From Ectobacillus polymachus (GTDB taxonomy: Bacteria > Bacillota > Bacilli > Bacillales > Bacillaceae_G): a stretch of DNA of 64,000 nucleotides. The notes beneath the pieces were generated by a model. The model ran no database searches. It was given only the letters and a program-made list of their open reading frames with translations, and was not told the origin of the DNA. Within the stretch, counting starts at the first letter, position 1. Every line of letters begins with the position of its first letter. Made by a program: the position numbers and the translations under genes. Shown here piece after piece: positions 1 through 9,242 of this stretch. Location of the stretch: contig NZ_JBLREB010000001.1 of the NCBI RefSeq assembly GCF_048159605.1, positions 1,674,001 to 1,738,000 of the forward strand, given 5' to 3'.

Positions 1-240
1 CTCTTCCTCTCCTTCACCCAAATCCTCGATTGCAAATGATATGACATCCGTAGGCTGATTCTTTCCTCTATACTGAGCATTCAATTCTTGAATTCTCTCA
101 TTGGTAACGAAGGTAATCGACATTTCCGCCTCTTGTACCTTCTCCTTCTTTGCAGCTAACTCCAACAATTGCTGAATCATAGTTGTATCGCTTTCAGCTA
201 CTTCATTCGTTTCATCAAAAAAATCAATATGCATACTCAT
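1..240 (-). CDS. ybeY: Endoribonuclease YbeY, N-terminal part (gene cut by window edge)
   Basis: The 80 visible residues start at the ATG at 240 and run off the left edge. YbeY is the zinc-dependent single-strand endoribonuclease needed for 16S rRNA 3'-end maturation and ribosome quality control. The visible part carries the family's conserved stretch RIQELNAQYRGKNQPTDVIS near residues 50-69, followed by the acidic FAIEDLGEGEEE. The zinc-binding H-G-x-L-H-L-x-G-Y-D-H region would lie in the missing C-terminal half. It sits directly downstream of pgpH on the same strand, with one base between the pgpH stop and the ybeY start, which is the usual Bacillus order phoH-pgpH-ybeY. Confidence 0.93.
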   Translation of the reverse strand, partial: MSMHIDFFDETNEVAESDTTMIQQLLELAAKKEKVQEAEMSITFVTNERIQELNAQYRGKNQPTDVISFAIEDLGEGEEE

Positions 241-241
241 T

Positions 242-2389
242 TTATTTATTCTCCTCTGTTACATCAGGATATTTAATACGGGAATGAAAGATACCGTTTA
301 ACGTTTCCTGTAATGTCTTCTCTATAATTTCTAACTCACGAAATGTTAAATCACAATCACTAAATTGGCCATCTTGTAAACGATCCTGAATGATTCCTTT
401 AACAAACTGTTGGATTTGTTCCTTTGTAGGCGCCTGCAAGGAACGGACGGCCGCTTCTACACTGTCTGCAATTCCTACAATTGCAGATTCTTTGGATGTC
501 GCTTTCGGGCCAGGATAGCGAAACATATTTTCATCGTATGCATCTTTATCTATTTGTACTGCTTTATAGTAGAAATATTTTAGTAATGTTGTACCGTGAT
601 GCTGTGCTGCAATATCAATAACCTCTTTTGGCATTTTATTTTCCTCTAGCAATTTAACTCCATTTGAAACATGAGCGAAAATAATATCCCGACTAAGCTC
701 TGGCTTAAGTTTATTATGCGGATTTTCTAACCCCATTTGATTTTCAATAAAAAAATGAGGATGCATGGTTTTGCCAATGTCATGATAATAGGCACCAACG
801 CGAGCTAATAATCCGTTTGCACCAACGGCTTCACAAGCTGCCTCTGCTAAATTCGCAACCATAATACTATGATGATAAGTTCCTGGTGTCTCAAGTAAAA
901 TTTTTCGAAGTAATGTATGATTAGGGCTGCCAAGCTCCATCAATCTTATCGTTGATACAATTCCAAGTCCGCCTTCTAAATACGGCAAAATTCCCATAGC
1001 TAAAATAGAGGAAATAATTCCTGAAGCAGCGGCAATCATAAGATGAATACTAATTTCAAACATTGAAAATTGTCCGTTTCGTAATAAATACAACGAACCT
1101 AATATAACCACATTAAACATAGAAATAAATAAACCTGCCTGCAAAATCATGCTTCTTCGATTTTTTTCATGAAGAAAAACACTCACAGAAAGAGCGCTGA
1201 GTAACATATACAGACCGATGGAATAATTAAATGTATTCGTTACGCCTTCATTAAACATAATGCTTCCACAGATAGATAGAATAACGCTCGTTAGTAAAAC
1301 GAAACGATCCCCTATCATAAGCTTTACTAGCATCGTTCCCATTGCTACGGGAACAATATACCCCATTCCTGTATATTCTACCTTCTGAAACAAACTGATG
1401 GCCTTCATCAGAAGCAACGTTATCGATAAAATAATCGTATACGCTAATACATAGGGGATTTCATCTCGCTTCTTCTTTAAAAACATATCGAATTGTCGAT
1501 AGACAAAATAAATAAGAATAACAATTAGAATACCCAAACCAATAAATGGCTGTAATGGATTTTTGTTATCTACTAAGCCCACGAGCTTAAGCTGATCGTA
1601 AACCTCCCGTGTAATGGTATCCCCTTCCTTTACAAGAACTTGCCCTTGTAAAATATAAACGGGTGCAACGGCGTCCATTTCCATCTGCTTTCTTTCTTTT
1701 GTTGTACCTGGATCATAAAAATAATTCGGAACAATCGCGTATTGACCGAGGGCAATAAGCGAATCTTTCAACCTATCAGGAACGTTTGCGAAACGAAGCT
1801 CATTCGTTATTTGTTCCTTTGCTTGATCTACTTCATTAATTTTGATGTTATTACTCATTAAATTATTTACAGCCGTAACGGTCGATTCCCGGCCTACTGT
1901 AAGCTGATCTTGCGATGCTTCCAATAACGGAAGCAATTTTTGATCTGTAATTTCCTTTGTTAGATCATCCGGCAACTTTTTCTTCAGCTTGTCTAATTTA
2001 TCAGTAGTCGACATCGGGCTTGGAGGCTGTCCTTGCGGCATAGGTGCATTTTTCGTTTCATCTTCTATTTCTTTTACCGCATCGAAGACAGAATTTACAA
2101 TGTCAATTCGATTCTGCTTATATTCACTACGATAGGTGTATTGATCTTCAACTTTCTGTGCTGCCTCATGCTTCTTTTTTTCTGTTGTCGCTTTATCCTC
2201 AATTGTAATAGGAGAATGAATCGTATTTTTAGCAATGGAAAGTAGCTTTATATCAAGTTCGTCAGGCTTTACATTACTTGCTAAGGTTGCAAATAATATA
2301 ATACCTAAAAGAATGTATAGCATTGGTAACGTCATTTTCGAACAAAAAAGCTGTCTAAACCGCCGAAAGATCTTACCTGAACTAGACAT
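242..2389 (-). CDS. pgpH: 7TM-HD family c-di-AMP phosphodiesterase PgpH (YqfF)
   Basis: A 715-residue membrane protein. There is an N-terminal membrane anchor, an extracellular 7TMR-HDED domain (about residues 35-255), a block of hydrophobic segments (about 280-480) and a cytoplasmic HD phosphohydrolase domain with the metal-binding YYHDIGK motif and a later AAQHHGTT histidine pair. Family members hydrolyse cyclic di-AMP to pApA and so affect potassium and cell-wall homeostasis. I chose the ATG at 2389 because a GGAGAGGAG ribosome site lies 13 bases upstream; the longer reading from 2416 has no ribosome site. A terminator separates it from phoH, so it may also have its own promoter. The c-di-AMP role is inferred from family knowledge. 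Confidence 0.92.
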   Translation of the reverse strand: MSSSGKIFRRFRQLFCSKMTLPMLYILLGIILFATLASNVKPDELDIKLLSIAKNTIHSPITIEDKATTEKKKHEAAQKVEDQYTYRSEYKQNRIDIVNSVFDAVKEIEDETKNAPMPQGQPPSPMSTTDKLDKLKKKLPDDLTKEITDQKLLPLLEASQDQLTVGRESTVTAVNNLMSNNIKINEVDQAKEQITNELRFANVPDRLKDSLIALGQYAIVPNYFYDPGTTKERKQMEMDAVAPVYILQGQVLVKEGDTITREVYDQLKLVGLVDNKNPLQPFIGLGILIVILIYFVYRQFDMFLKKKRDEIPYVLAYTIILSITLLLMKAISLFQKVEYTGMGYIVPVAMGTMLVKLMIGDRFVLLTSVILSICGSIMFNEGVTNTFNYSIGLYMLLSALSVSVFLHEKNRRSMILQAGLFISMFNVVILGSLYLLRNGQFSMFEISIHLMIAAASGIISSILAMGILPYLEGGLGIVSTIRLMELGSPNHTLLRKILLETPGTYHHSIMVANLAEAACEAVGANGLLARVGAYYHDIGKTMHPHFFIENQMGLENPHNKLKPELSRDIIFAHVSNGVKLLEENKMPKEVIDIAAQHHGTTLLKYFYYKAVQIDKDAYDENMFRYPGPKATSKESAIVGIADSVEAAVRSLQAPTKEQIQQFVKGIIQDRLQDGQFSDCDLTFRELEIIEKTLQETLNGIFHSRIKYPDVTEENK

Positions 2390-2528
2390 GTTACAATACT
2401 GGCTCCTCTCCAACATAATATCTACTGTAACTTTAAGAGAACATTACCTTTCATTTTATCATATAAGATTTATGTTCGAAATGCTAAACCCCTCTATTTC
2501 TTCGTATATTAGGTAGAGGATCCTCAAC

Positions 2529-2556
2529 AAAAAAAGAGATGACTCAAAGTCATCTC
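2529..2556 (-). terminator. Rho-independent terminator after phoH
   Basis: A perfect 9-bp stem GAGATGACT/AGTCATCTC (2536-2556, 3-base loop) is followed on the minus strand by seven T (2529-2535). It lies 16 bases past the phoH stop and before pgpH, so it should uncouple the two genes at least in part. Confidence 0.85.
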
Positions 2557-2571
2557 GCTTACGAGTCATTC

Positions 2572-3531
2572 TCACTCGGCATTCTCATATGCAGCAATAA
2601 TCCGTTGTACAATTGGATGGCGTACTACATCTGATTGTTCAAGTTCAACGAAGGAAATGCCATCTACACCTATAAGAATACTTTTTGCAATAGTAAGCCC
2701 TGATTTCACACCGCGAGGTAAATCCACCTGAGATGGATCTCCGGTAATAACCATTTTCGAGCCAAAACCAAGGCGCGTTAGAAACATTTTCATTTGTGCG
2801 CCAGTTGTATTTTGCGCTTCATCTAAAATGACATAGGAATCATCCAGTGTACGACCGCGCATATAGGCAAGTGGTGCGATTTCAATCGTTCCTCGTTCAA
2901 TCATACGCTGCGTATGATCCTGTCCGAGTACATCATGAAGAGCATCATATAGAGGTCGTAGGTATGGATCCACCTTTTCCTTTAAATCCCCTGGTAAGAA
3001 GCCGAGACTTTCTCCTGCTTCCACTGCTGGTCTAGTTAAAATAATCCGTTTCACTCGATTCGCTTTCAATGCTTGAACTGCCATTACTACAGCTAAATAC
3101 GTTTTGCCTGTTCCGGCAGGCCCAATTCCGAAAACGAGATCATTTCTTTTCATTGCATGAATGTACTGCCGTTGTCCCATTGTTTTAACATGGATTGGCT
3201 TACCCTTTGCATTCTTTATAAGTTCTTCTTCATACAATTCTTCAAAATGTTCTAGCCTTCCAACATGACCGAGCCCAATTGCATATGCTATATCTCGTTC
3301 CGAAATGGAAACACCCTTTCGAATGACAGCAAGTAAGCGCTGTAAAAGTTCTTCAACTAGCTTTACAGCTGCTTCAGAACCAGACACTTGCATGGTTTCT
3401 CCGCGTGTGACAATTGATACGTGAAGCTCACGTTCAATGAGCTTTAAATTTGCATCTTGTACACCAAAGAGTGCAGCTGCTTCATTATGATTTTCCACTT
3501 GTTGCTTCATTTCAATTAGTTGTTCGGCCAT
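2572..3531 (-). CDS. phoH: PhoH-like P-loop ATPase / RNA helicase-like protein
   Basis: A 319-residue cytoplasmic P-loop ATPase. Walker A GPAGTGKT is near residue 137 and Walker B VILDEAQN near 233, the standard PhoH core. The N-terminal 100 residues form the KH-like region typical of the YbeY-linked PhoH2-type proteins. It lies just upstream of pgpH and ybeY and 3 bases after yqfD. That conserved neighbourhood supports a role in RNA or ribosome metabolism, although the exact substrate is not established. Length is normal for the family. Confidence 0.93.
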   Translation of the reverse strand: MAEQLIEMKQQVENHNEAAALFGVQDANLKLIERELHVSIVTRGETMQVSGSEAAVKLVEELLQRLLAVIRKGVSISERDIAYAIGLGHVGRLEHFEELYEEELIKNAKGKPIHVKTMGQRQYIHAMKRNDLVFGIGPAGTGKTYLAVVMAVQALKANRVKRIILTRPAVEAGESLGFLPGDLKEKVDPYLRPLYDALHDVLGQDHTQRMIERGTIEIAPLAYMRGRTLDDSYVILDEAQNTTGAQMKMFLTRLGFGSKMVITGDPSQVDLPRGVKSGLTIAKSILIGVDGISFVELEQSDVVRHPIVQRIIAAYENAE

Positions 3532-3534
3532 TAC

Positions 3535-4734
3535 TCAATCTCCTTGAATATTGGATTCCGTTATCGGTTCGGTTGCGACAATATTTTCAATCGCTTTAAA
3601 ATATAGTGATAACTTTAATGTACCATTCTCAACTATCTTGTGCAAAACTTTTTCACTAAGAATCGAGGAATTTTCATCCAATTTTTTCTTTACATCTTCA
3701 CGTGCCATAGCAATCCCAGCATCAATTGCTTGTTTCTCTGTATATTCTCTTGTTGCCGCTTCTTCCTCTCGAATCGTTACTTTTTCATAACTAACAGGCA
3801 AGGTCCAAGCAAAAAAATGAACATGGTATTTATACACTTCTTCTTTATATTGCTTGTACGTATTTTTTTCAAATCCCCACAACGGCATACGAACATTACC
3901 TAAGATAAGATAATGCTTACGAAGAAATTGTCCTGTAAATACTTGAAACGTTGTTTTTATTGGTACTTCAACCTGTGATTCATACCACGTTTCACCTAGT
4001 ACAACACCTTTCGCTGGAACTTGTACAGGGCTATCCTCTTTCCCATATGTACCCGTAACAAGAAGCTGTCCTTTTTCTACGCGGTCATTCACAGCAACCA
4101 GTGGCTTTCCTTCTTCTATAAAGATTTTCGTAATGACGGCTTCTTTTTTTGCTACTAAATTTCGCGGAGCAAGCGTATCTTCCTTTTTCGGCTCATTTTT
4201 CTCTACTACTTGAAATTGATAGGAGGTTCCCTTTTGCTCTACTCCAATCCATGTAACCGAGTTTACATTATTCGTAAGGGTTCTTTGAATTGTTTCAATA
4301 TCAGGTAGCTGAAATTGCAGCTTTCCCCGCTTTATACCCATTTTTTCTAATTCCTTTATCAGTAAATATTCTGTATCTGGCTTTGCACCCTTAATCTCAA
4401 TTGTCCAAACCATATTTGAAAGCAGAAAGATAAGAGAGAGGCAAAGTACAAATCCTATCGCAAAACCGCTATTACGAAGCAAGCGTTTTTGCCAAAACGG
4501 TAGTCCATAACGGCCGAGAAAAAACACCTTACAAGGATGCTTACGAACAATAAATCTAAGACGTTTAACATCTACAATAGACATATATAAGGTAATATGT
4601 TCTTCCCCTAGCTTCTTCACATTCCATATCTTAATATTTTTTCGAACACAATCGTTTAATAAACGTTCTATTCCTTTCCCTCGCAGTGATACCTTCACAT
4701 ATCCAAAGAAAAAAACGATCCAATGGTTCTTCAT
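3535..4734 (-). CDS. yqfD: Stage IV sporulation-type membrane protein YqfD
   Basis: A 399-residue YqfD family protein. The first 85 or so residues are soluble and basic, a single strong membrane segment follows near 90-110, and the rest is a large beta-rich region with a biotinyl-lipoyl-like hairpin section (about 200-250: EGKPLVAVNDRVEKGQLLV). In Bacillus yqfD follows yqfC, and both belong to the mother-cell sporulation programme (SigE). The order is kept here with a 12-base gap after yqfC. The molecular function is unknown; the hairpin resembles HlyD/RnfC-type domains. Confidence 0.9.
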   Translation of the reverse strand: MKNHWIVFFFGYVKVSLRGKGIERLLNDCVRKNIKIWNVKKLGEEHITLYMSIVDVKRLRFIVRKHPCKVFFLGRYGLPFWQKRLLRNSGFAIGFVLCLSLIFLLSNMVWTIEIKGAKPDTEYLLIKELEKMGIKRGKLQFQLPDIETIQRTLTNNVNSVTWIGVEQKGTSYQFQVVEKNEPKKEDTLAPRNLVAKKEAVITKIFIEEGKPLVAVNDRVEKGQLLVTGTYGKEDSPVQVPAKGVVLGETWYESQVEVPIKTTFQVFTGQFLRKHYLILGNVRMPLWGFEKNTYKQYKEEVYKYHVHFFAWTLPVSYEKVTIREEEAATREYTEKQAIDAGIAMAREDVKKKLDENSSILSEKVLHKIVENGTLKLSLYFKAIENIVATEPITESNIQGD

Positions 4735-4746
4735 ATGTCTCCCCCA

Positions 4747-5025
4747 TTATTCATCTAGAAATAAAACTTGTTCAACCATACCTTCAAGCAACATTTCTTC
4801 TGGGAGTATTGTCTTGATGACAAAGGAATTACCTTTAATTAATAATTGACCTTTTTTAAGCAATAAGCGTACCTCCTTATCCGAAAATAAAAGTAGTCCT
4901 CTATGATTTTCTATATAAATATGAATTTGTCCAATTAACGTAATACGTGGTAAATCCATCAATACATCGGCAGGTAGGTCCATCTGCTTTGTAAGCCATT
5001 CCTTTACTTGATGCAGCTTCTTCAT
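4747..5025 (-). CDS. yqfC: Sporulation protein YqfC
   Basis: A small 92-residue protein of the YabP/YqfC family, a short beta-rich fold found only in spore formers; YabP and YqfC members act in mother-cell-specific spore assembly. The start at 5025 (MKKLHQVKEW) is preferred because AGGGGGG lies 9 bases before it, while the longer in-frame start at 5046 has no ribosome site. It heads a yqfC-yqfD-phoH gene run. The terminator after yqeY lies upstream, so transcription probably starts between 5026 and 5098. Confidence 0.88.
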   Translation of the reverse strand: MKKLHQVKEWLTKQMDLPADVLMDLPRITLIGQIHIYIENHRGLLLFSDKEVRLLLKKGQLLIKGNSFVIKTILPEEMLLEGMVEQVLFLDE

Positions 5026-5098
5026 AATAAAAGACCCCCCTTTCATCTCATATGTATGAAAAGAGAGCCCTTGCTAGCACAGAAAAAGAAAAAAGCAT

Positions 5099-5130
5099 AA
5101 AAAAAGACGTCTACATAGACGTCCTTTTTT
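5099..5130. terminator. Bidirectional terminator between yqeY and yqfC
   Basis: A perfect 8-bp stem GACGTCTA/TAGACGTC (5106-5123) has seven A on the left (5099-5105) and six T on the right (5125-5130). On the minus strand it ends yqeY. Confidence 0.88.
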
Positions 5131-5575
5131 ATGCTAAAAGCTGTGAAACAAGTTTATTAACTAATGAGCCGTCAGCTTTTCCCTTTACATTAGGAATAAC
5201 TTTACCCATTACTTTTCCCATATCAGCTTTAGAAGTTGTTGCTCCTACATCAGCAATTGCTTGCTTAATAATCGCAGTTAATTCATCTTCACTTAATTGT
5301 TCTGGAAGATATACCTCTAAAACTTTTATTTCGTCTTTCACTTTATCCACAAGGTCTTCACGACCAGCTTTTTCAAATTCAAGGAGGGAGTCTTTCCGCT
5401 GCTTCAGTTCACGAGTTAAGACGGTAAGCTCTTGCTCTTCCGTTAATTCTTGTTTGAGCTTAATCTCCTCGTATTTTAAAGAAGACTTAACCATACGGAT
5501 CACAGTAAGTCGATCCTTTTCTTTACTCTTCATCGCTTGCTTCATATCTTGATTTAAACGATCGAGAAGACTCAT
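5129..5575 (-). CDS. yqeY: GatB/YqeY domain protein
   Basis: A 148-residue YqeY family protein, full length. It is mostly helical, with the conserved N-terminal LLDRLNQDMKQAMKSKEKDR region and a C-terminal half resembling the tail domain of GatB that contacts tRNA in the amidotransferase. In Bacillus it follows rpsU, and it does so here after 14 bases. A role with tRNA is inferred from the domain only; no activity is firmly established. A strong hairpin terminator follows its stop codon. Confidence 0.9.
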   Translation of the reverse strand: MSLLDRLNQDMKQAMKSKEKDRLTVIRMVKSSLKYEEIKLKQELTEEQELTVLTRELKQRKDSLLEFEKAGREDLVDKVKDEIKVLEVYLPEQLSEDELTAIIKQAIADVGATTSKADMGKVMGKVIPNVKGKADGSLVNKLVSQLLA

Positions 5576-5589
5576 ATTAACACCCTCTC

Positions 5590-5763
5590 TTAAAATTTAC
5601 GCTTTCTAGCTGCTTCGGATTTCTTCTTGCGTCTTACGCTTGGCTTTTCGTAAAATTCGCGTTTTCTTGCATCCGCAAGTGTTCCAGATTTAGAAACTGT
5701 GCGTTTAAAACGACGAAGTGCATCCTCTAAAGACTCGTTTTTACGAACGACTGTTTTAGACAT
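5590..5763 (-). CDS. rpsU: 30S ribosomal protein S21
   Basis: A 57-residue very basic protein, MSKTVVRKNESLEDALRRFK at the start and ending AARKRKF. This is bS21, the small-subunit protein near the anti-Shine-Dalgarno end of 16S rRNA. The start at 5763 is preceded by GGAGGGAGGG. A good SigA-type promoter lies 85 bases upstream, so rpsU-yqeY probably form a two-gene transcript ending at the terminator at 5099-5130. Confidence 0.97.
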   Translation of the reverse strand: MSKTVVRKNESLEDALRRFKRTVSKSGTLADARKREFYEKPSVRRKKKSEAARKRKF

Positions 5764-5847
5764 TATTATTTCCCTCCCTCCGAAACATCCACTTACAACT
5801 ACTCTACGTCATGCGAAATAAACCACTTCTTCAGCATGTCTTTAACG

Positions 5848-5877
5848 ATTATAATACATTTTTATTAACTCGGTCAA
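5848..5877 (-). promoter_or_regulatory. SigA-type promoter of rpsU
   Basis: On the minus strand TTGACC (5872-5877) and TATAAT (5848-5853) are 18 bases apart, 85 bases upstream of the rpsU start. Confidence 0.75.
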
Positions 5878-6000
5878 CTGAAATAGAAAGAAAACTCTTC
5901 CATTGAATCAATAGGACGCAAAAAAAACATAGTTTTTCTTAATTTGACGAAATAAATCGGATATTAATACGATGATGAGGACGTCCCTTTTTTGTTTCGC

Positions 6001-7350
6001 TCAGGCACTTGCAGAATTTGATTCATTCTTTGATACAGGTTCATCTAATACGCGAACGAACGTTGCTTCATTATATGGATAACCAGCTTTCGTTATTTTA
6101 ACTCGAACAAGCTTACCAATTAACTCATCTGGGCCTTCCATGTGTACCTTTAAGTAGTTATCCGTATAACCGACAAGCATTTTCTCTTCATTGTGTTCTT
6201 CCGGTATAATTTCAAGCACTTCATCTTCAAACTGCGAAGCATATTGCTTTGCTAATTGATCAGACAATGATATGAGTCGATGTACACGATCGTTTTTCAC
6301 TTCTTCTGGAATTTGATCTTCCATTCTAGCTGCAGGTGTCCCTGTTCGCTGAGAGTACGGAAATACATGTAGCTCAGAAAATTGATTATTCTTAATAAAA
6401 TTATATGTTTCCATAAATTCTTCTTCTGTTTCCCCTGGGAAACCTACAATCACATCTGATGTAATAGCAAGACCAGGAAATACTTCCTTTAAACGATCGA
6501 TACGTTCTTTAAAAAACTCCATCGTATATTTACGTCTCATTCGTTTTAGAACAGTATTACTACCCGATTGAAGAGGAATGTGCAGGTGACGCACCACAAC
6601 ATTAGAATTGCGAAGTGCATGAATCACCTCATCAGTAATTTGACTCGCTTCAATAGATGAAATACGAAGCCGTTTTAACCCTTTTACTTCCGCTTCCATA
6701 TCGCGAAGGAGCATGGCTAAATTATAATTTTTCATATCTTCGCCATATCCACCTGTGTGAATACCTGTAAGCACAATTTCTTTATAGCCAGCATCCACCA
6801 GCTGCTGTGCTTGCATAATCACTTCTTTTGGATCACGAGAACGCATAAGTCCACGTGCCCAAGGAATAATACAAAACGTACAAAAATTATTGCAGCCTTC
6901 TTGAATTTTAAGAGATGCACGCGTACGATCTGTAAAATAAGGAACGTCCATTTCTTCATAGACACGTGCTTTCATAATGTTATGAACACCATTAATAGGC
7001 TTTCGCTCTGCTTTATACTGCTCAATATACGAAAGCATCTTATGGCGATCTTGCGTACCTATAACAATATCTACTCCAGGAATAGCCATAACCTCAGCTG
7101 GAGAAGTTTGTGCATAACATCCGGTTACACAAATAACAGCATCGGGGTTTTGACGAACAGCACGCCGGATAACCTGTCTGCTTTTTTTATCTCCCGTATT
7201 TGTTACCGTACAAGTATTAATTACATACACATCTGCTTGATGATCAAAATCTGTTCGTTCATAGCCATTTTCTTTAAACAGCTGCCATATGGCTTCTGTT
7301 TCATAATGATTTACTTTACAGCCTAATGTATGAAAAGCAACTAAAGACAT
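6001..7350 (-). CDS. mtaB: tRNA ms2t6A37 methylthiotransferase MtaB
   Basis: A 449-residue radical-SAM methylthiotransferase that adds a methylthio group to t6A37 in ANN-decoding tRNAs. An N-terminal UPF0004 domain (LGCKVNHYETEAI, later CVTGCYAQ) holds the auxiliary cluster cysteines. The radical-SAM cysteines are in EGCNNFCTFCIIPWARG (about residue 150), and a C-terminal TRAM-like region follows. The LGCKVNHYE opening points to the MtaB/YqeV subgroup rather than MiaB. It lies 4 bases after rsmE in the yqeT-yqeU-yqeV order of Bacillus. Confidence 0.93.
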   Translation of the reverse strand: MSLVAFHTLGCKVNHYETEAIWQLFKENGYERTDFDHQADVYVINTCTVTNTGDKKSRQVIRRAVRQNPDAVICVTGCYAQTSPAEVMAIPGVDIVIGTQDRHKMLSYIEQYKAERKPINGVHNIMKARVYEEMDVPYFTDRTRASLKIQEGCNNFCTFCIIPWARGLMRSRDPKEVIMQAQQLVDAGYKEIVLTGIHTGGYGEDMKNYNLAMLLRDMEAEVKGLKRLRISSIEASQITDEVIHALRNSNVVVRHLHIPLQSGSNTVLKRMRRKYTMEFFKERIDRLKEVFPGLAITSDVIVGFPGETEEEFMETYNFIKNNQFSELHVFPYSQRTGTPAARMEDQIPEEVKNDRVHRLISLSDQLAKQYASQFEDEVLEIIPEEHNEEKMLVGYTDNYLKVHMEGPDELIGKLVRVKITKAGYPYNEATFVRVLDEPVSKNESNSASA

Positions 7351-7354
7351 ACTA

Positions 7355-8098
7355 TCACCTCGTTAATTCAAAATGATACGAAACAGCAGACAAGGAATAT
7401 AATGGAGCTGTTTCCGTTCGTAATATTCTTGGACCTAAGCCACATGAAATAAATCCATTTTCAATCAATTGCTGTACCTCTTCTTCCGTTAAACCACCTT
7501 CTGGACCGAAGACGATAAGCAAGCTCTGGCCCTGCTTTAAACTATCTAATGCTTTGGCAAAGTTTGATTTTTCTCCTTGCTTCGCATCTTCTTCATAAGC
7601 AACGATGCAAACATCATATTTTTTACTAAAAGAAAGGAGCTGATGAAAAGATACTGGTTCATATACTGAAGGAATTGTAGCTCGGTGGGATTGCTCAGCA
7701 GCTTCTTTTACAATTTTAACCCATCTTTCAAGTTTTTTTTCGCCTTTTTTCGTATCCCATTTCACTATCGAACGAGACGCTATAAATGGTAAAAAAGCGG
7801 ATGCACCTAGCTCGGTTCCTTTTTGAAACACGAGTTCAAGTTTATCCCCCTTTGGTAGTCCACTTGCAATTGTAACTCGAATAGGAAGCTCCTTCTTTTC
7901 TTCTATCCATTGTACAACAGTTGCCTTCACGCTTGTATTGGTAATTTCAGATATGGTACAAAGAGCAGTGTTCCCACCTGTACAACAGTATAGATGATCT
8001 CCTACTCCCATACGCATAACCCGAAGAATATGGTGCGCATCATCACAGTCAATGAAGAATGTCTCATCTTCTATATGGTTTACAAAATAACGTTGCAT
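7355..8098 (-). CDS. rsmE: 16S rRNA m3U1498 methyltransferase RsmE
   Basis: A 247-residue SPOUT-class methyltransferase that methylates U1498 in 16S rRNA. An N-terminal PUA-like domain (about 1-70) precedes the trefoil-knot domain with LVFQKGTELGASAFLPF, IVFGPEGGLTEEEV (about 195) and the C-terminal LGPRILRTETAPLYSLSA SAM-binding knot. Normal length. It is co-directional with prmA upstream and mtaB downstream. Confidence 0.94.
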   Translation of the reverse strand: MQRYFVNHIEDETFFIDCDDAHHILRVMRMGVGDHLYCCTGGNTALCTISEITNTSVKATVVQWIEEKKELPIRVTIASGLPKGDKLELVFQKGTELGASAFLPFIASRSIVKWDTKKGEKKLERWVKIVKEAAEQSHRATIPSVYEPVSFHQLLSFSKKYDVCIVAYEEDAKQGEKSNFAKALDSLKQGQSLLIVFGPEGGLTEEEVQQLIENGFISCGLGPRILRTETAPLYSLSAVSYHFELTR

Positions 8099-8222
8099 GG
8101 TATCACCCTACTTAGTAGCTGTCTTATCAATCATATAGTATCATGCATAATTCGCTCTAGCATGCAAATTTGGAGAGGTTTGCTTGCACAGAGTCTAAAT
8201 TTTTATACTCTATCTAATAAGG

Positions 8223-8244
8223 AAAGGGGGAAGAATCCCCCTTT
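8223..8244. terminator. Possible weak terminator or processing hairpin after prmA
   Basis: An 8-bp stem AAAGGGGG/CCCCCTTT with a 6-base loop lies 27 bases past the prmA stop. No T-run follows on the minus strand, so termination would be partial at best. Confidence 0.4.
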
Positions 8245-8270
8245 ACAGAAAATTTCATTTACATGTGTCA

Positions 8271-9212
8271 TCATTTCGAATGATTTCTTGCAATAATTGC
8301 TACCCAATCTTCTTGATGAAGTACTTCTTCAATTACAAACCCAACACGTTCTAAGGCTGCTCTCACTTCATGTTCTTTTGATTGAATAATCCCAGAAGTA
8401 ATAAAGATTCCGTTTGCTTTTACAACCTTTGCCGCGTCACTTACGAATAATAGAATGATTTCGGCTAATAGATTCGCAACAATTACATCTACAGGACCTT
8501 CAACACCATGTAGTAGATTGTTCTCTGCTACCGTTACAATACTTTCTGTACTGTTTCGCATTACATTTGCCTTTGCACTTTCTACTGCCACGATGTCTAA
8601 ATCGTAGGCATGCACAGATGCTGCATTTAATTTAGCTGCAGCAATGCTTAGTATACCTGAACCAGTTCCAACGTCAATGACATGATCACCAGGTTGTAAC
8701 GTTTTTTCAAGTGCTACTATACACATAGAGGTCGTTGGATGTGTACCTGTACCAAACGCCATGCCAGGATCCAATTCAATAATATGTTCATCTGTAGCAG
8801 GAGTGTATTCCTCCCAACTAGGAACAATAGTAAACGTGTTCGAAACCTTAACAGGATGATAATATTGTTTCCAGGAAGTAGCCCAGTCTTCTTCATTTAC
8901 TTCTTTAATACATACTTCTTTGTGCCCTAAAGGAATATCAAGCAATGCCAGCTTCTCAATTTCTATGTTTACCTGTTCAAGCGTCTCTTCTAGCTGCTCA
9001 CTTTCTGGAAAATAAGCCTTTAATGTAACACCTTCAGTAGGATAATCATCAGGATTCAACTCATAAATTTCACCAAATTGTTGTTCTCGTTGTTTCGTTA
9101 AATCTGCTACATCTTCAATGGATACACCGCTTGCTCCTGCTTCGTGCAGTATATTCGAAATCGGTTCAACAGCGAATTCAGTTGTATGGATGCTATATTC
9201 AAACCATCTCAT
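8271..9212 (-). CDS. prmA: Ribosomal protein L11 methyltransferase PrmA
   Basis: A 313-residue SAM-dependent methyltransferase that trimethylates ribosomal protein uL11. The N-terminal L11-recognition domain (1-100 or so) is followed by the class I core: GMAFGTGTHPTTSMC, VIDVGTGSGILSIAA (motif I) and NLLAEIILLF. It sits directly after dnaJ, the standard hrcA-grpE-dnaK-dnaJ-prmA order of Bacillus, and probably shares that transcript in part. Confidence 0.95.
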   Translation of the reverse strand: MRWFEYSIHTTEFAVEPISNILHEAGASGVSIEDVADLTKQREQQFGEIYELNPDDYPTEGVTLKAYFPESEQLEETLEQVNIEIEKLALLDIPLGHKEVCIKEVNEEDWATSWKQYYHPVKVSNTFTIVPSWEEYTPATDEHIIELDPGMAFGTGTHPTTSMCIVALEKTLQPGDHVIDVGTGSGILSIAAAKLNAASVHAYDLDIVAVESAKANVMRNSTESIVTVAENNLLHGVEGPVDVIVANLLAEIILLFVSDAAKVVKANGIFITSGIIQSKEHEVRAALERVGFVIEEVLHQEDWVAIIARNHSK

Positions 9213-9242
9213 ATTTTCTACAACTCCTACTCGTTTCTTATG

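Noticed and set aside
5052..5552. Plus-strand open frame of 166 codons over yqeY
   Set aside because: It is the mirror of the conserved yqeY gene, lacks a ribosome site and is serine-rich low-complexity, as antisense frames often are.
6757..7326. Plus-strand open frame of 189 codons over mtaB
   Set aside because: It lies wholly antisense to an intact, well-conserved gene and has no recognisable motif.
8223..8244. Hairpin after prmA as a strong terminator
   Set aside because: No T-run on the coding strand; listed only as a weak element.
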